Part shown: positions 56,207-64,000 of the stretch, piece by piece
How the letters are laid out: each line of letters opens with the position of its first letter
Numbering within the stretch: the stretch's first letter is position 1
Assembly (NCBI RefSeq): GCF_023721415.1
Contig: NZ_JAMQVC010000001.1
Coordinates: 248,001-312,000, forward strand
Direction: 5' to 3'
Source of the DNA: Galbibacter mesophilus
GTDB taxonomy: Bacteria; Bacteroidota; Bacteroidia; Flavobacteriales; Flavobacteriaceae
Length of the DNA: 64,000 nt
Notes under the pieces: model-generated
The model's input: the letters and a program-made list of their open reading frames with translations, nothing else
Databases searched by the model: none
What the model was told of the DNA's origin: nothing
Program-made: the position numbers and the translations under genes

Positions 56207-56446
56207 ATGAGCGAAAAATTGGATAGAATGCGAAAAATTCTTTCAAAATTGGAAGATATTAAGAATACACAGGAAAGTAGCATCGACAAGATTAACCACG
56301 TTATTACCGACCTTTTTCAGCATCCAGATGCTAAACTAGAAAAAGTAATGGAAGACGCCCATCAAAGGGCATCAGATAACGTGGATATGGTTCGCGAGGC
56401 TATTAATGAATATGAAGAGCGGGTTAAAAAACTCACTCCAGAGTAA
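56207..56446 (+). CDS. Small helical protein of unknown function
   Basis: 79 residues, no signal peptide. Strongly helical and charged, with heptad-like spacing (LDRMRKILSKLEDI), so probably a coiled coil or DNA- or protein-binding helix bundle. I recognise no family. A terminator follows 40 bp after the stop. Confidence 0.6.
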   Translation: MSEKLDRMRKILSKLEDIKNTQESSIDKINHVITDLFQHPDAKLEKVMEDAHQRASDNVDMVREAINEYEERVKKLTPE

Positions 56447-56486
56447 GAATGCGTTCTCTTTAAAGAAACATAGATATCTAATTACC

Positions 56487-56517
56487 AAAAGGCAGGCTGT
56501 TGTAAGCTTGCCTTTTT
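56487..56517 (+). terminator. Terminator after the small helical-protein gene
   Basis: Stem AAAAGGCA / TGCCTTTT with inner GC pairs, then TTTTT. Confidence 0.8.
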
Positions 56518-56615
56518 ACTTTTATTTAACACACTTTCAAAATCCAAATCCGTAATCGTGGCGTATATATTAAAAATACTAAAATATCGCTCCAAGCGTC
56601 TATATATATTCAACG

Positions 56616-56646
56616 AACCCTCACTAAATAAGTGAGGGTTTTTATT
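56616..56646 (+). terminator. Second + strand terminator in the 56.5 kb gap
   Basis: Stem AACCCTCAC / GTGAGGGTT followed by TTTTTATTTT. Confidence 0.85.
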
Positions 56647-56793
56647 TTCCACTCTATTCTCAAATTTCAGTTTGTATTTCTTCTAAGTTTCGAATTGAAA
56701 TGATGTTCATTTAAAAACTTCTGAATATCAATTTTTTATATTAAATTGTATCTAACAACCCCACTGAATTTTCAGTGCTTAAAAAATTTAATT

Positions 56794-56952
56794 ATGAGAG
56801 ATTTAATCTGGTTAATTATTGTGATTCTAATTATTGGATGGTTAGTTGGCTATTTTGGCTTTGGAGAAGCCGTTGGAAGTTTAATCCATATCTTACTGGT
56901 ATTAGCCATTATAGGTATTCTTTACAGACTTGCAACTGGACGACGACCATAA
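56794..56952 (+). CDS. Small membrane protein, lmo0937 family
   Basis: 52 residues from ATG 56794, missed if the longer frame from 56746 is used. Two hydrophobic helices (~4-20 and ~27-45) separated by FGFGEAVGS and ending in TGRRP. This pattern, WLIxVxLIxxWLxGYFxFG, is that of the lmo0937-type small membrane proteins common in Bacteroidota, often stress-induced. The function is unknown. A terminator follows 94 bp downstream. Confidence 0.78.
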   Translation: MRDLIWLIIVILIIGWLVGYFGFGEAVGSLIHILLVLAIIGILYRLATGRRP

Positions 56953-57045
56953 TTTTTTAAAAAAAAATTACTTTTCCGTAATCCAAAAGCAAAATACGGC
57001 CGTATATAAAGTAATCATTACATAGTAGTAGGTATTAGTTTAGGG

Positions 57046-57083
57046 AAAAAGCCTCTCGTTTTTATATCGGGAGGCTTTTTATT
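57046..57083 (+). terminator. Terminator after the lmo0937-type gene
   Basis: Stem AAAAAGCCTC / GAGGCTTTTT followed by more T. Confidence 0.85.
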
Positions 57084-57119
57084 TGCTGCTATTCTTTCCT
57101 CACCTAAAAACACGGCCCA

Positions 57120-57668
57120 CATATTACTGTTCTTGTATTCATGTGCGCTTCCTTTCCAAACATATTTCTCTAACCAAACAGAAATCTCTTTTTTAAAAGT
57201 CTACCAGAGTCTATAAAACTTGTAAAAAAGAAGTTTTAATTAAAACTGGACCCTGATTTTATAGTTAATCGGATGTATTAAAGTTTATGAATTAGACGTA
57301 CAGGGAGACGAACATAAAATAGAATTCACCATGGAAAACTGGTGGATTAGCGATTTTAAAGTTTTTTACAGGCAAGAAAAAGCCACACTTTATAATTATA
57401 ATAACAAAAGACACCAAACTACTAAAAATAACTAAATAGAAAATCAAAAAATTGTTTACACAGTCAGCTATATTGGACCGTTTACCAAAATAAAACTTAC
57501 AAATGCTTTTATATAGATGCAATACTGTATTTTGGGAGCTTTAGGTAAAGAAAGCTCTGAGCGCTATTTAGTCGTTTAAAAGGTTATACAAATATTGCGC
57601 AAAGATTTCCAAAATATCTTATGGTAGCTTATTTAGGAAAAAGAAGAAAGTCTGAAAAATCGATTTAA
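57120..57668 (+). pseudogene. Decayed Crp/Fnr-family regulator
   Basis: Fragments in shifting + frames read as a Crp/Fnr regulator of Bacteroidota type. NQTEISFLKVYQSL (~57170-57210), then GCIKVYELDVQGDEHKIEF and TMENWWISDFKVFYRQEKAT (57271-57400) cover the cyclic-nucleotide-binding-like domain. LTNAFI (~57500), ILGALGKESSERYL (~57527-57570) and SRLKGYTNIAQRFPKYLMVA followed by YLG (57569-57640) cover the dimer helix and the start of the DNA-binding domain. Stops interrupt at several points (e.g. after KTTKNN-like text at ~57432) and at least two frameshifts are needed. Domain order and spacing fit one gene of about 180 codons. Confidence 0.78.
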
Positions 57669-57715
57669 AAAAATCACTTAGAGGGAAGTTTTTAAAAATC
57701 TCCAATTCACAAAAA

Positions 57716-58513
57716 TTAAAGTTGTATCAATCCTTCTGCTAAACATAGCGTAATTAAGTGAGTAGAATTTTTACATCCAGCTTTTTTAAGGATATTTTTT
57801 TTATGAGTATGAACTGTATGCTCGGATATATTTAAATGTTTTGCTATATCCGAAACTCTGCTTCCCAAAGCAATTTCTCTTACAACCTGTAATTCTCTAT
57901 TCGTTAATAGTCCTGTTATTTTGCCCACTTGTTCCGAGCATTCGGCAGTAAAAGCATCCGCATCGATATTTACATTAAAAAACGATTGCCCCCCATTAAT
58001 GTGTATAAACGATAAATCGTTGGCTGCCTTAATTGAGAATGGAGTAATATCGCTGTGAATCCCAAGAACATGTACAAAACAACCTTCACTACTCAAAGAT
58101 AGCGGCGTGGCTTGATGTAGCATTATCCGTTCACTATTTGTGGTATGCTTCATTTTATAAGTGTACATAATTTTATAATCTTGCATTTCGGTTGGCTTCA
58201 AATAATGCATATAAAAACTCTGTATGATTTGTTCCTTCTTATAAACTAGGTCAATATCCGACGATGATACAAAAGAAAGCAAATGCTCCATAGTCAATGT
58301 GGAAGGCTCCAATCCCGTAAATTCTTTCACACTATCAGAAATGTATTCTATTTCCATTGTATGGAAATTCACAATATAATAATAAGATTTTCCTGGAGCG
58401 ACCAGCTTAATCATTTTTTTCAAATATTCTGGAATAGTTAATCTATTAGAGCTTTTCACCTTTGAAGTGTAATTAGCCCGCCAATAATTTGAAATCTTTT
58501 TAAAATCACTCAC
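57716..58513 (-). CDS. PAS-LuxR transcriptional regulator
   Basis: 265 residues. The N-terminal ~180 residues hold a PAS-like sensor (YYYIVNFHTMEIEYISDSVKEFTGLEP). The C-terminal LuxR-type helix-turn-helix (LTNRELQVVREIALGSRVSD then IAKHLNISEHTVHTHKKNIL, ~200-250) binds DNA. No receiver domain, so it is not a two-component partner. Beside the decayed Crp/Fnr gene and upstream (divergent) of the PEGA-like protein gene. The signal is unknown. Confidence 0.88.
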   Translation of the reverse strand: MSDFKKISNYWRANYTSKVKSSNRLTIPEYLKKMIKLVAPGKSYYYIVNFHTMEIEYISDSVKEFTGLEPSTLTMEHLLSFVSSSDIDLVYKKEQIIQSFYMHYLKPTEMQDYKIMYTYKMKHTTNSERIMLHQATPLSLSSEGCFVHVLGIHSDITPFSIKAANDLSFIHINGGQSFFNVNIDADAFTAECSEQVGKITGLLTNRELQVVREIALGSRVSDIAKHLNISEHTVHTHKKNILKKAGCKNSTHLITLCLAEGLIQL

Positions 58514-58726
58514 TTTTAAATTATTAAGAATTTTACTATTCTAATATATAAAAAATACCCATAAAAGGGTATTGTGATAAAAATTAGAAGAACCTAAGTT
58601 TGTGCACAATAAATTAGCTGTTTTTGTTAAAATCATAAAGGAAGTAACACACAATTAACGAAATGCTTTTACATTAAAACAGATTTTTTTATAAATCTTT
58701 TTTTACAAACTAAACAACCTAAAAAA

Positions 58727-59416
58727 ATGAAAAGAAAAATTACAATTCTAACTTTCATTGCTGTGCTAATCTTTTCTGTGACGCCAGCAAGATCAAATGA
58801 AGTTTACTATGGAAAGAAAAAAATTCAAGTAAGCGCTTCGGAATCGGACGCTGAAATTATTGTAAATGGAAAAACTGTCGGAAAAGGATCGGCAGAAGTA
58901 TTAGTCCAAAAAGACGACTGTGTTACTGTTTTAGTAAAAAAAATAGGGTATCTGGTAGAGCAAATTGAGTTTTGTAACCAAAAGGGAATGGCTGCCCCTC
59001 CAAAGTCACACCACTTCGAAATGCATAACGATGATGCTTTTGATGCTTCCGTACAAACAGACATTGCTAATGTTGATATTGAAATTAAAGTAGACGACAT
59101 GGATAAAGACAAAGCGTGGAAACTAATCAATCAGATTGTTTTAAATTATATTGATGTAATCGAAATGACCGACAAAGAGACTGGTTATTTAAGAACTGCT
59201 TGGTCTTTACAAACTTTCAAACAAAACACCATTAGAACACGAATGATTGTAAAAGAATCTTCTACTAGCCCTTTAGTTTATAAAGTTAAGCTTGTGAGTG
59301 AAGAGTCTGGTGAACCACTTACTAGCGTTAAAAATGACCATCTCTTTAAAGAATGGGATCGCGTGCTTAGAAGTTATGACCATACAATTTCTGAGTTTCA
59401 AGCTAGAATAAAATAA
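58727..59416 (+). CDS. Secreted protein with PEGA-like N-terminal domain
   Basis: 229 residues. Signal peptide (~1-23, ends ARSN). Residues ~30-80 (VSASESDAEIIVNGKTVGKG, VTVLVKKIGY) resemble a PEGA beta-domain, a small module found in surface and spore proteins. The C-terminal half (~105-225, DMDKDKAWKLINQIVLNYID, YKVKLVSEESG) is a separate alpha/beta domain with some likeness to BamC-type modules; that is only a resemblance. Divergent from the PAS-LuxR gene, 213 bp apart. Terminator follows. Confidence 0.7.
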   Translation: MKRKITILTFIAVLIFSVTPARSNEVYYGKKKIQVSASESDAEIIVNGKTVGKGSAEVLVQKDDCVTVLVKKIGYLVEQIEFCNQKGMAAPPKSHHFEMHNDDAFDASVQTDIANVDIEIKVDDMDKDKAWKLINQIVLNYIDVIEMTDKETGYLRTAWSLQTFKQNTIRTRMIVKESSTSPLVYKVKLVSEESGEPLTSVKNDHLFKEWDRVLRSYDHTISEFQARIK

Positions 59417-59462
59417 TTATCCCTGCCAATTAGAGAAATCAATTCAGTTTTAGCTGAAAATT

Positions 59463-59497
59463 AAACGCTTCTTTTATAGAAAAAGAAGCGTTTTTAT
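59463..59497 (+). terminator. Terminator after the PEGA-like gene
   Basis: Stem AAACGCTTCTTTT / AAAAGAAGCGTTT followed by T tract. Confidence 0.88.
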
Positions 59498-59586
59498 TTC
59501 TCAAAAATTGACACTATAACATACATCTTCATCAAGGGATCACTCATTAAAAAAAATGTCTATTTTTATAAAAAATTAAAACCCAA

Positions 59587-60255
59587 ATGAAACATATAAC
59601 CTTATTCTTCACAATATTTATTTTTATCATTAGCTGTAAAAAAGAAAAAGAGCAAACTACCGATTTAAATCCTCTGGAGAAAGTTGCTCACGCCCATGGT
59701 TTTAAAAAGTGGAACAAGGTAGAAACGATAAAGTTTACTTTTAACGTTGATAGGGACACCACCCATTTTGAAAGAAGCTGGGAGTGGAATCCTAAAAAAA
59801 ATGAAGTAACCGCCATTAAAGATGGGGAATCTTTAACCTTTAACAGAAGTCAGATTTTAAGTGACGAAGAATTGATTGCCGATAAAAACTTCATTAATGA
59901 TGTGTATTGGCTTTTGGCTCCATATAAATTAGTTTGGGATACAGGTTTGGAATATGATGAACCGACAATGGCAAAAGCCCCCATCAGCAACGATTCTTTA
60001 CAAAAGCTAACTATAACCTATAACAGCCAAGGTGGCTATACTCCTGGTGATGCATATGACTTTTATCTAGATGAAAACCACGAAATAAAAGAATGGGTGT
60101 ACCGCGAAGATAATAGTTCGTCTAATTGTATGATAACTACTTGGGAAGATTACCGTGATTATGAAGGCTTAAAAATTGCTACCATGCACCAAAATGAAAA
60201 CGGTGTTTTTAAGTTGTATTTCACTAATATTGATGTAACGCTAACTAAAAATTAA
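59587..60255 (+). CDS. Lipoprotein of unknown function (LolA-like beta fold)
   Basis: 222 residues. Lipoprotein signal ending IISC (Cys17). The mature chain is rich in beta strands (VETIKFTFNVDRDTTHFERS, YDFYLDENHEIKEWVYRED) and resembles the LolA/LolB-like or DUF6503-type proteins of Bacteroidota. No catalytic motif is visible. It ends in a four-base overlap with the convergent MFS gene. Confidence 0.7.
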   Translation: MKHITLFFTIFIFIISCKKEKEQTTDLNPLEKVAHAHGFKKWNKVETIKFTFNVDRDTTHFERSWEWNPKKNEVTAIKDGESLTFNRSQILSDEELIADKNFINDVYWLLAPYKLVWDTGLEYDEPTMAKAPISNDSLQKLTITYNSQGGYTPGDAYDFYLDENHEIKEWVYREDNSSSNCMITTWEDYRDYEGLKIATMHQNENGVFKLYFTNIDVTLTKN

Positions 60256-61406
60256 TCATTTTTCTTTCTTAAATAGTAACTGGTAAAAAAAACAATGATT
60301 GCCGCTACAAGCAGCGCAGTAAAACTAAGCCTTAACGAAGATAAATCTGCTAAAAATCCAAGTATTACCGGTCCAGTTAAAAACCCGACAAAGCTTATCC
60401 CTGCAATAAACGAGATGCCTTTAGCGGGCTCCACTCCATCCACTTTTCCGGCTAACCTAAATAATTCGGGAATGATTACAGAAAAACCTAATCCCACCAA
60501 ACCAAAACCAAGAAGTGCCAAAAAAGTATTGGCAGTAAGAATTAACAAATAGCCAACAACCCCTATTCCCACTCCTACATTTATAATCTTTAATGCTCCG
60601 TATTTATCGCTTGCAAAATCCCCAAAAAAACGACCGCACGTCATCGTCGCAGAGAATAATGTGTACCCTAATCCTATAAGAAAAGTTGATGATGTAAGCG
60701 TAACATTTTTCAGGTACAAACTACTCCAATCTGCAATGGCTCCTTCGCTTGCTAAAATTAAAAATCCAATTACGCAAAGTCCAAAGAGCGGCTTTAAATA
60801 GGCTAAATCCATGCCTCCTCCACTGGAAACCGTGCCTTTTACACTTTTGTAAAACTTAAATAGTAGCAGGTTAGTAATTACTACAAAAATTATAACGCAA
60901 AGCATATGCACCCAAGGAGTTTCAATAAACAGCTTTAAGAGGCTTCCAACGCCTGCGCCTATAACACCCCCCAAGCTAAAAAAGCCATGTGTGGCAGACA
61001 TAATAGTTATATTATCTTCCCGTTCAACTTCAGAAACCAACGTATTCATTACAATATCCGTCAAACCGGAACTTGCTCCTACTATGAATAAAGAAACTGC
61101 CAAAAGTAAATATGAAGGAGCTAAAAATGGCAGCAAGAATAAAACAGCGTATAAAACAATTCCAAGAAAGGTAGAATGTCCTACTCCTAGTTTTTTGATA
61201 ACCAAAGGCGCTATGGGAATGAAAACCAATGTCCCTAAAGCGAAGAAAAACAATGCTATTCCCAATTGACCTTCTGTTATTTCCAATTTAGATTTTATAG
61301 TTGGAATATAAATAGCCCACGTCCCAAAAAGTATGTTTAGAGAAGCGAAAACCCAAGCAGGAGCAAAATACTTTTTATTGGTTAGGATTAATTTTAATGC
61401 ATTCAT
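60252..61406 (-). CDS. MFS transporter
   Basis: 384 residues with twelve membrane helices in two six-helix halves. The loop between helices 2 and 3 (LVIKKLGVGHSTFLG) and between 8 and 9 (FFGDFASDKYGALK, the family GxxxDRxGRR-like motif) are present. The type is that of the YbjJ/FucP-like sugar or metabolite transporters. Substrate unknown. Confidence 0.87.
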   Translation of the reverse strand: MNALKLILTNKKYFAPAWVFASLNILFGTWAIYIPTIKSKLEITEGQLGIALFFFALGTLVFIPIAPLVIKKLGVGHSTFLGIVLYAVLFLLPFLAPSYLLLAVSLFIVGASSGLTDIVMNTLVSEVEREDNITIMSATHGFFSLGGVIGAGVGSLLKLFIETPWVHMLCVIIFVVITNLLLFKFYKSVKGTVSSGGGMDLAYLKPLFGLCVIGFLILASEGAIADWSSLYLKNVTLTSSTFLIGLGYTLFSATMTCGRFFGDFASDKYGALKIINVGVGIGVVGYLLILTANTFLALLGFGLVGLGFSVIIPELFRLAGKVDGVEPAKGISFIAGISFVGFLTGPVILGFLADLSSLRLSFTALLVAAIIVFFTSYYLRKKND

Positions 61407-61446
61407 TTTTATGGATAACTTTACTTACAGGAAGAAGCTTGTAATT

Positions 61447-61475
61447 TGTAAGAAAACAAATATTTCAACGTCTAA
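61447..61475 (+). promoter_or_regulatory. Candidate ECF-type promoter of the pirin gene
   Basis: TGTAAG (61447-61452), 17 bases, GTCTAA (61470-61475). Spacing is identical to the M61 gene promoter. Confidence 0.38.
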
Positions 61476-61504
61476 CTATTGAAGTTAAAATTAAAAAAAT
61501 ATCT

Positions 61505-62215
61505 ATGAAAACAACACTTTATAAATCAGATACAAGGGGGCATGCCGATCATGGTTGGTTAAACGCCTATCACAGTTTTAGTTTTGCCAATTATTTTGAC
61601 CCACAGCGTATAAATTTTGGTGTTTTGCGTGTATTAAACGACGACACAATTGCACCGGGCAGAGGTTTTGGTAAGCACCCACACGACAACATGGAGATTA
61701 TCACTATTCCGTTATCTGGCGATTTGGAGCACGAAGACAGTATGGGCAATAAAAAAGTGATAAAAGAGGGCGACGTGCAATCTATGTCTGCCGGAACGGG
61801 TGTTGTTCATAGCGAATACAACGCAAACCAAGATAAGGAAGTAAAACTGCTTCAAATTTGGTTGATGCCAAAAAAACGAAATATCACTCCGACTTACGAC
61901 CAAATAAGTCTAGAGTTGAAAGACAGAAAGAACAAATTTCAGCAAATTGTATCTCCAAACCCAGATGATGCTGGGGTGACCATCAATCAAGATGCTTGGT
62001 TCAACATTACGGAAATGGATGCAGGAAAAGGGTTGAACTACACATTACATAATCCAAAAAATGGGGTGTACGCATTTCTTTTGGAAGGTAATGTTTCCAT
62101 AAACGATGAAACTCTTGAAAAGAGAGACGCCCTTGGCATTAGAGAAGCGGAGGAACTAAAAATAAACGCAACAGCCGACAGTAAATTATTGCTGATGGAG
62201 ATTCCTATGGCGTAG
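61505..62215 (+). CDS. Pirin family protein
   Basis: 236 residues, bicupin fold. The N-terminal cupin carries the metal site HPHDNMEIITIPLSGDLEHED (shown in parts: HPHDNME and LEHED) and MSAGTGVVHSEYN, matching YhhW-type pirins, some of which are quercetin dioxygenases and others redox or transcription cofactors. The C-terminal cupin (~150-236) is reduced as usual. Single gene with a possible ECF-type promoter. Confidence 0.93.
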   Translation: MKTTLYKSDTRGHADHGWLNAYHSFSFANYFDPQRINFGVLRVLNDDTIAPGRGFGKHPHDNMEIITIPLSGDLEHEDSMGNKKVIKEGDVQSMSAGTGVVHSEYNANQDKEVKLLQIWLMPKKRNITPTYDQISLELKDRKNKFQQIVSPNPDDAGVTINQDAWFNITEMDAGKGLNYTLHNPKNGVYAFLLEGNVSINDETLEKRDALGIREAEELKINATADSKLLLMEIPMA

Positions 62216-62352
62216 TGTGATAGACTTTTAAATTCTTACGGCTTAAATTTTGAATAGAGCTTCATTCAGTTGTAAATGACTCAAAAGGATTTTGCTGCTG
62301 GATGAAGCTATTTTTTTACGTTTAGTTTTTACGAAGACAGCATGTTTTACAA

Positions 62353-62481
62353 TCATCGATTTCTTCGGCACCTTTCACTGCAGTACTTTACATGCTCCCA
62401 GTCTCGCTCCCATTTATTACGCCACGTAAAAGGCCTACCACAAACTAAACAAATCTTGGAAGGTTTTTCTTTGTTGGCCAT
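62353..62481 (-). CDS. DUF2256 small zinc-binding protein
   Basis: 42 residues, too short for automatic ORF lists. Reads [18 protein letters not shown], then [17 protein letters not shown] and ERCRRNR. CxxC (C11, C14) and CSERC (C34, C38) form a zinc-finger-like site, with the conserved TWRxKWERxW block of DUF2256. In other genomes such proteins often lie beside cryptochrome/photolyase genes, which are absent here. It lies between pirin and the MsbA-like gene; 24 bp separates its start from the exporter's stop. Confidence 0.9.
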   Translation of the reverse strand: MANKEKPSKICLVCGRPFTWRNKWERDWEHVKYCSERCRRNR

Positions 62482-62505
62482 GGGTAAAATAATTTTTCAA
62501 ATGTT

Positions 62506-64000
62506 TTATACGGCCTCTTCCGCTAAAAACTGAACTTCATATAGATTTCTATAGTAACCATCAGGTTTTTTCAGAAGCTCTTCATGCGTCCCGGATTCTA
62601 CAATGTTCCCAGCTTCCATCACCAGAATTTTATCGGCTTTTTTAATGGTTGCCAAGCGGTGTGCAATGACAATTGAAGTGCGCCCTTTGGTAATTTTATC
62701 GGTAGCTTTTTGAATGAGTTTTTCTGAATGTCCGTCCACCGAAGAAGTTGCTTCATCTAAAATTAAAATACTCGGATTACTTACGTAAGCCCGTAAAAAC
62801 GCAATTAGTTGCCTTTGACCACTGGAAAGCATGCTTCCACGTTCTTTTACGTTATAGTGATAACCGCCTGGAAGGCTCGTAATAAATTTATGAATTCCGA
62901 TATCTTTTGCAGCTTGCACTACATCTTCCTCTCTTATGGAATTATCATTTAAGGTGATATTATTTAATATAGTATCCGCAAATAAGAATACATCTTGAAG
63001 TACAATGGCAATTTGTGAACGTAATGATTTTATGGTGAATTCAGAAATATTTGTGCCATCCGCCAAAATCTCCCCGGAGTTAATATCGTAAAAACGATTC
63101 AGCAAATTAATTATAGTTGATTTACCCGCGCCTGTAGCTCCAACAATTGCAATGGTTTCCCCCGGTTTTGCATCAAAGGAAATACCGTGAAGCACTTCTT
63201 CATCTGGAACATACCCAAAACGAACATTCTTAAACGAAATTTCACCTTTTAAATTATTAGCCTTTAAGGTTCCTTTGTTTTCAATTTTACTATCCGTGTC
63301 AAGAATATCAAAAACACGGTTGGCAGCAACCATACCCATTTGAAGGGTGTTAAATTTATCGGCGATTTGTCTTAGAGGTCTAAAAATCATGGAAGAGAGC
63401 ATGATAAACATAAATATATTACCTAAATCTTCCGCTCCATCCATAACGGCACGTAAGCCTCCAAACCAAACAATTAAACCTGTTGTGATAGAAGACATTA
63501 ATTCTACTACCGCAATAAAAATGGAGTTGTACCAAACGGTGTTTACCCAAGCTTTTTTATGTTTATCGTTTATTTCTTTAAATTGTTGATATTCTTCATT
63601 TTCACGAACAAAAAGCTGTACGATTTTCATTCCCGACAAGCGTTCCTGCACGAAAGAATTTAAATTGGAAACTTCTCTACGTACCTCCACAAAAGCTTTT
63701 TTCATAGCCTTCTGAAACAAACGGGTAGCATAAAGCATTAAAGGTAGCACCGCAAAAATAATGAGCGAAAGTTTCCAATCGAAATAGATCATTACCCCTG
63801 CCACCACAATCATTTTTAGCAAGTCGCTCACAATCATGAACAGCCCATCGCTAAAAATAGCCGCGATACGTTCAATATCGCTAACCGCCCTAGTAACCAA
63901 CACTCCCACGGAAGAGCTATCAAAATACTTCATTCTAAAACGAAGCATGTGCTTAAAAAGTTTTACCCGGATATCTTCAATAACCGATTGTCCGAGCCAA
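62506..64000 (-). CDS. ABC exporter, MsbA-like, N-terminus outside window
   Basis: The frame continues upstream of the ATG at 63948 to the window edge (read: LGQSVIEDIRVKLFKHM), so the first helices are missing. About 497 residues are visible. Membrane part with intracellular loops (LVTRAVSDIERIAAIFSDG), then the nucleotide-binding domain with Walker A GATGAGKST, Q-loop VLQDVFLF, signature LSSGQRQL, Walker B ILILDEATSSVD and switch His in VIAHRLATI. Fits the single-chain lipid A or multidrug exporters. Confidence 0.92.
   Translation of the reverse strand, partial: WLGQSVIEDIRVKLFKHMLRFRMKYFDSSSVGVLVTRAVSDIERIAAIFSDGLFMIVSDLLKMIVVAGVMIYFDWKLSLIIFAVLPLMLYATRLFQKAMKKAFVEVRREVSNLNSFVQERLSGMKIVQLFVRENEEYQQFKEINDKHKKAWVNTVWYNSIFIAVVELMSSITTGLIVWFGGLRAVMDGAEDLGNIFMFIMLSSMIFRPLRQIADKFNTLQMGMVAANRVFDILDTDSKIENKGTLKANNLKGEISFKNVRFGYVPDEEVLHGISFDAKPGETIAIVGATGAGKSTIINLLNRFYDINSGEILADGTNISEFTIKSLRSQIAIVLQDVFLFADTILNNITLNDNSIREEDVVQAAKDIGIHKFITSLPGGYHYNVKERGSMLSSGQRQLIAFLRAYVSNPSILILDEATSSVDGHSEKLIQKATDKITKGRTSIVIAHRLATIKKADKILVMEAGNIVESGTHEELLKKPDGYYRNLYEVQFLAEEAV

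Larger units (their letters stand above)
56447..56793. other. Intergenic region with two separate terminators
   Basis: 347 bases. Two + strand terminators 100 bases apart (56487-56517 and 56616-56646) with no gene between them. The 98 bases in between could encode a short RNA, but I see no TAnnTTTG box. The remainder up to 56793 includes the hairpin CACTGAA / TTCAGTG just before the next small gene. Confidence 0.45.

Noticed and set aside
56746-56793. Longer N-terminus of the lmo0937-type protein
   Set aside because: The extra residues lack family resemblance and contain a hairpin; ATG 56794 gives a normal 52-residue protein.

Overview
The window reads as chromosomal DNA of a member of the Flavobacteriaceae (phylum Bacteroidota). 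The evidence is low GC, the TTTG/TTG-N17-21-TAnnTTTG promoter type in front of many genes, a short RpoD of the Bacteroidota kind, a fused SecDF, a subtilisin-like protease with a type A sorting domain for the type IX secretion system, a HEIGH metallopeptidase lipoprotein, S1/P1 nuclease, DUF6588, DUF2911 and DUF4174 proteins, and many lipoproteins. No phage, plasmid, CRISPR array, rRNA operon or transposase gene is visible. Most of the window is ordinary housekeeping DNA, with the unusual signals concentrated between genes.

Layout. 1-2217: two AraC-type regulators on the + strand with an 875-base gap between them. That gap holds two tandem related RNA genes on the minus strand, each with promoter, conserved leader, internal hairpin and intrinsic terminator. 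2214-8394: S1/P1 nuclease, then a + strand run of serine hydrolase, HAD phosphatase and M61 peptidase, then rpoD. 8681-13758: HEIGH metalloprotease, secreted subtilase, a phosphoribosyltransferase and shikimate kinase. 13913-14486: two tRNA-Lys genes inside a 169-bp tandem duplication, then tRNA-Leu. 14521-20994: small membrane protein, polyphosphate glucokinase, polyprenyl synthase, rlmN, a gene-free palindrome-rich stretch, LolC/E-type permease and a NamZ/DUF1343 lipoprotein. 21012-23858: fatty acid hydroxylase bracketed by two copies of a 190-bp dispersed repeat, a YkgJ-type protein and a methyltransferase. 24189-36517: DUF418 membrane protein, queE, secDF, mdh, a secreted protein of unknown function, DUF6588 protein, gyrB and asnB. 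36746-42991: DUF2911 protein, GH2 glycosidase, GAF histidine kinase, AraC regulator, small membrane protein and ECF sigma factor. 43044-51795: NRAMP transporter, lipA, third repeat copy, gap, TPR hybrid kinase, lpxK, Nif3-like protein and a coiled-coil protein with a degenerate zinc ribbon. 51910-64000: DUF4174 protein, NAD-binding protein, kynurenine monooxygenase, ene-reductase, small proteins, a decayed Crp/Fnr regulator, PAS-LuxR regulator, PEGA-like protein, lipoprotein, MFS transporter, pirin, a 42-residue DUF2256 protein and an MsbA-like exporter cut by the window edge.

How they fit together. Information and envelope functions dominate: RpoD and an ECF sigma factor for transcription, RlmN, QueE and tRNAs for translation, SecDF and a LolC/E-type permease for envelope export, and LpxK with an MsbA-like exporter for lipid A. 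Several secreted hydrolases suggest use of protein, nucleic acid and glycan outside the cytoplasm. The best candidate for something undescribed is the tandem structured RNA pair at 564-1262. Its two copies keep the same fold through compensatory and G-U changes that make sense only on the minus strand.
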